Below are positions 63,889 to 64,000 of a DNA stretch of 64,000 nucleotides, piece after piece; positions within the stretch are counted from its first letter, which is position 1; each line of letters starts with the position of its first letter. Under the pieces are notes generated by a model that ran no database searches, was not told the DNA's origin, and worked only from the letters and a program-made list of their open reading frames with translations. The DNA comes from an uncultured Lachnospiraceae bacterium (GTDB lineage Bacteria; Bacillota; Clostridia; Lachnospirales; Lachnospiraceae): positions 1 through 64,000 of the forward strand of contig CAMWXB010000001.1 of NCBI GenBank assembly GCA_947178125.1. The letters run 5' to 3'. The translations under genes were made by a program, and so were the position numbers.

Positions 63889-64000
63889 TAGATTTCGTCC
63901 TTGATACTGTCAACCTGTCCTTTGGCATTTTCGGGAGCAAATTTCTCATTTGCAATATATTCGTAAATGTGGTCTAATTCACGGATTGCTCTGGGGTTGA
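63870..64000 (-). pseudogene. Partial RelE/ParE-family toxin, probably truncated
   Basis: Reading in from the right edge, the minus strand encodes NPRAIRELDHIYEYIANEKF and APENAKGQVDSIKDEIYKTS, then a stop. This is the N-terminal helix region of ParE-type toxins, which normally continue another 45-50 residues with the catalytic or gyrase-binding part. The reading frame ends within a terminator-like hairpin, so the gene looks cut off. The start codon is outside the window; an antitoxin gene may lie beyond. Confidence 0.7.

Overview
The window reads as chromosome of a Clostridia member, most likely Lachnospiraceae. The evidence is the hrcA-grpE-dnaK-dnaJ operon under a CIRCE element, a uvrC-hprK-glucokinase-murB-rapZ-whiA-crh block, a DUF6465 protein, frequent strong AGGAGG ribosome sites with occasional TTG/GTG starts, and an Amt-PII fusion. 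About 50 intact protein genes are visible. I see no tRNA, rRNA or CRISPR array.

Layout. 1-5.4 kb: heat-shock operon (minus). 5.5-10.6 kb: DUF6465 gene, then a tightly overlapping glpK-aminotransferase-patatin-uppP unit (minus). 10.7-15.1 kb: AEC transporter followed by a decayed accessory island with broken hsdS, tnpW and hsdR around an intact Rpn-type nuclease, then a DUF4143 ATPase. 15.2-20.4 kb: pyruvate kinase, Amt-PII fusion with an unusual leader, GNAT enzyme, cyclophilin. 20.5-28.1 kb: VOC protein, a LytTR/GHKL two-component pair, and a second two-component system whose regulator and kinase genes flank an oppositely oriented repeat-bearing surface protein. 28.3-40.9 kb: membrane protein, aldolase, lipid kinase, Crh/WhiA/RapZ/MurB/glucokinase/HprK carbon-control and envelope block, UvrC, FtsH. 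41.2-51.8 kb: pyrG, coiled-coil protein, hydrolase, cardiolipin synthase, GH3 glucosidase and two sulfur-amino-acid PLP enzymes. 51.8-57.9 kb: xanthine salvage (xpt-pbuX) and a nitrogen-type cluster (DUF1538 membrane protein plus double PII-like protein, divergent from glutamine synthetase). 58-63.6 kb: ABC exporter, GNAT, DUF3737 and a chemoreceptor. The right edge carries a truncated ParE-like toxin.

The most notable unexplained signal is two families of structured intergenic repeats, always in the same orientation as the transcript. Family A (7 copies) starts at or next to a gene's stop codon and folds into an outer stem enclosing a long arm and a short hairpin, usually followed by a separate GGAGAATGCC-type hairpin; stems covary between copies. 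Three copies follow grpE, dnaK and dnaJ. Family B (4 full, 1 divergent, 1 short and 2 box-only copies) is two covarying hairpins ending in a box close to AGGTTGAGAGAAAGGCATGG that supplies the ribosome site of the next gene and sometimes opens a mini-ORF. In at least one case (ABC ATPase) the repeat supplies the last codons and stop of the upstream gene. Together they look like an operon-internal RNA system controlling stability and/or translation of neighbouring cistrons; this is inference from sequence alone.
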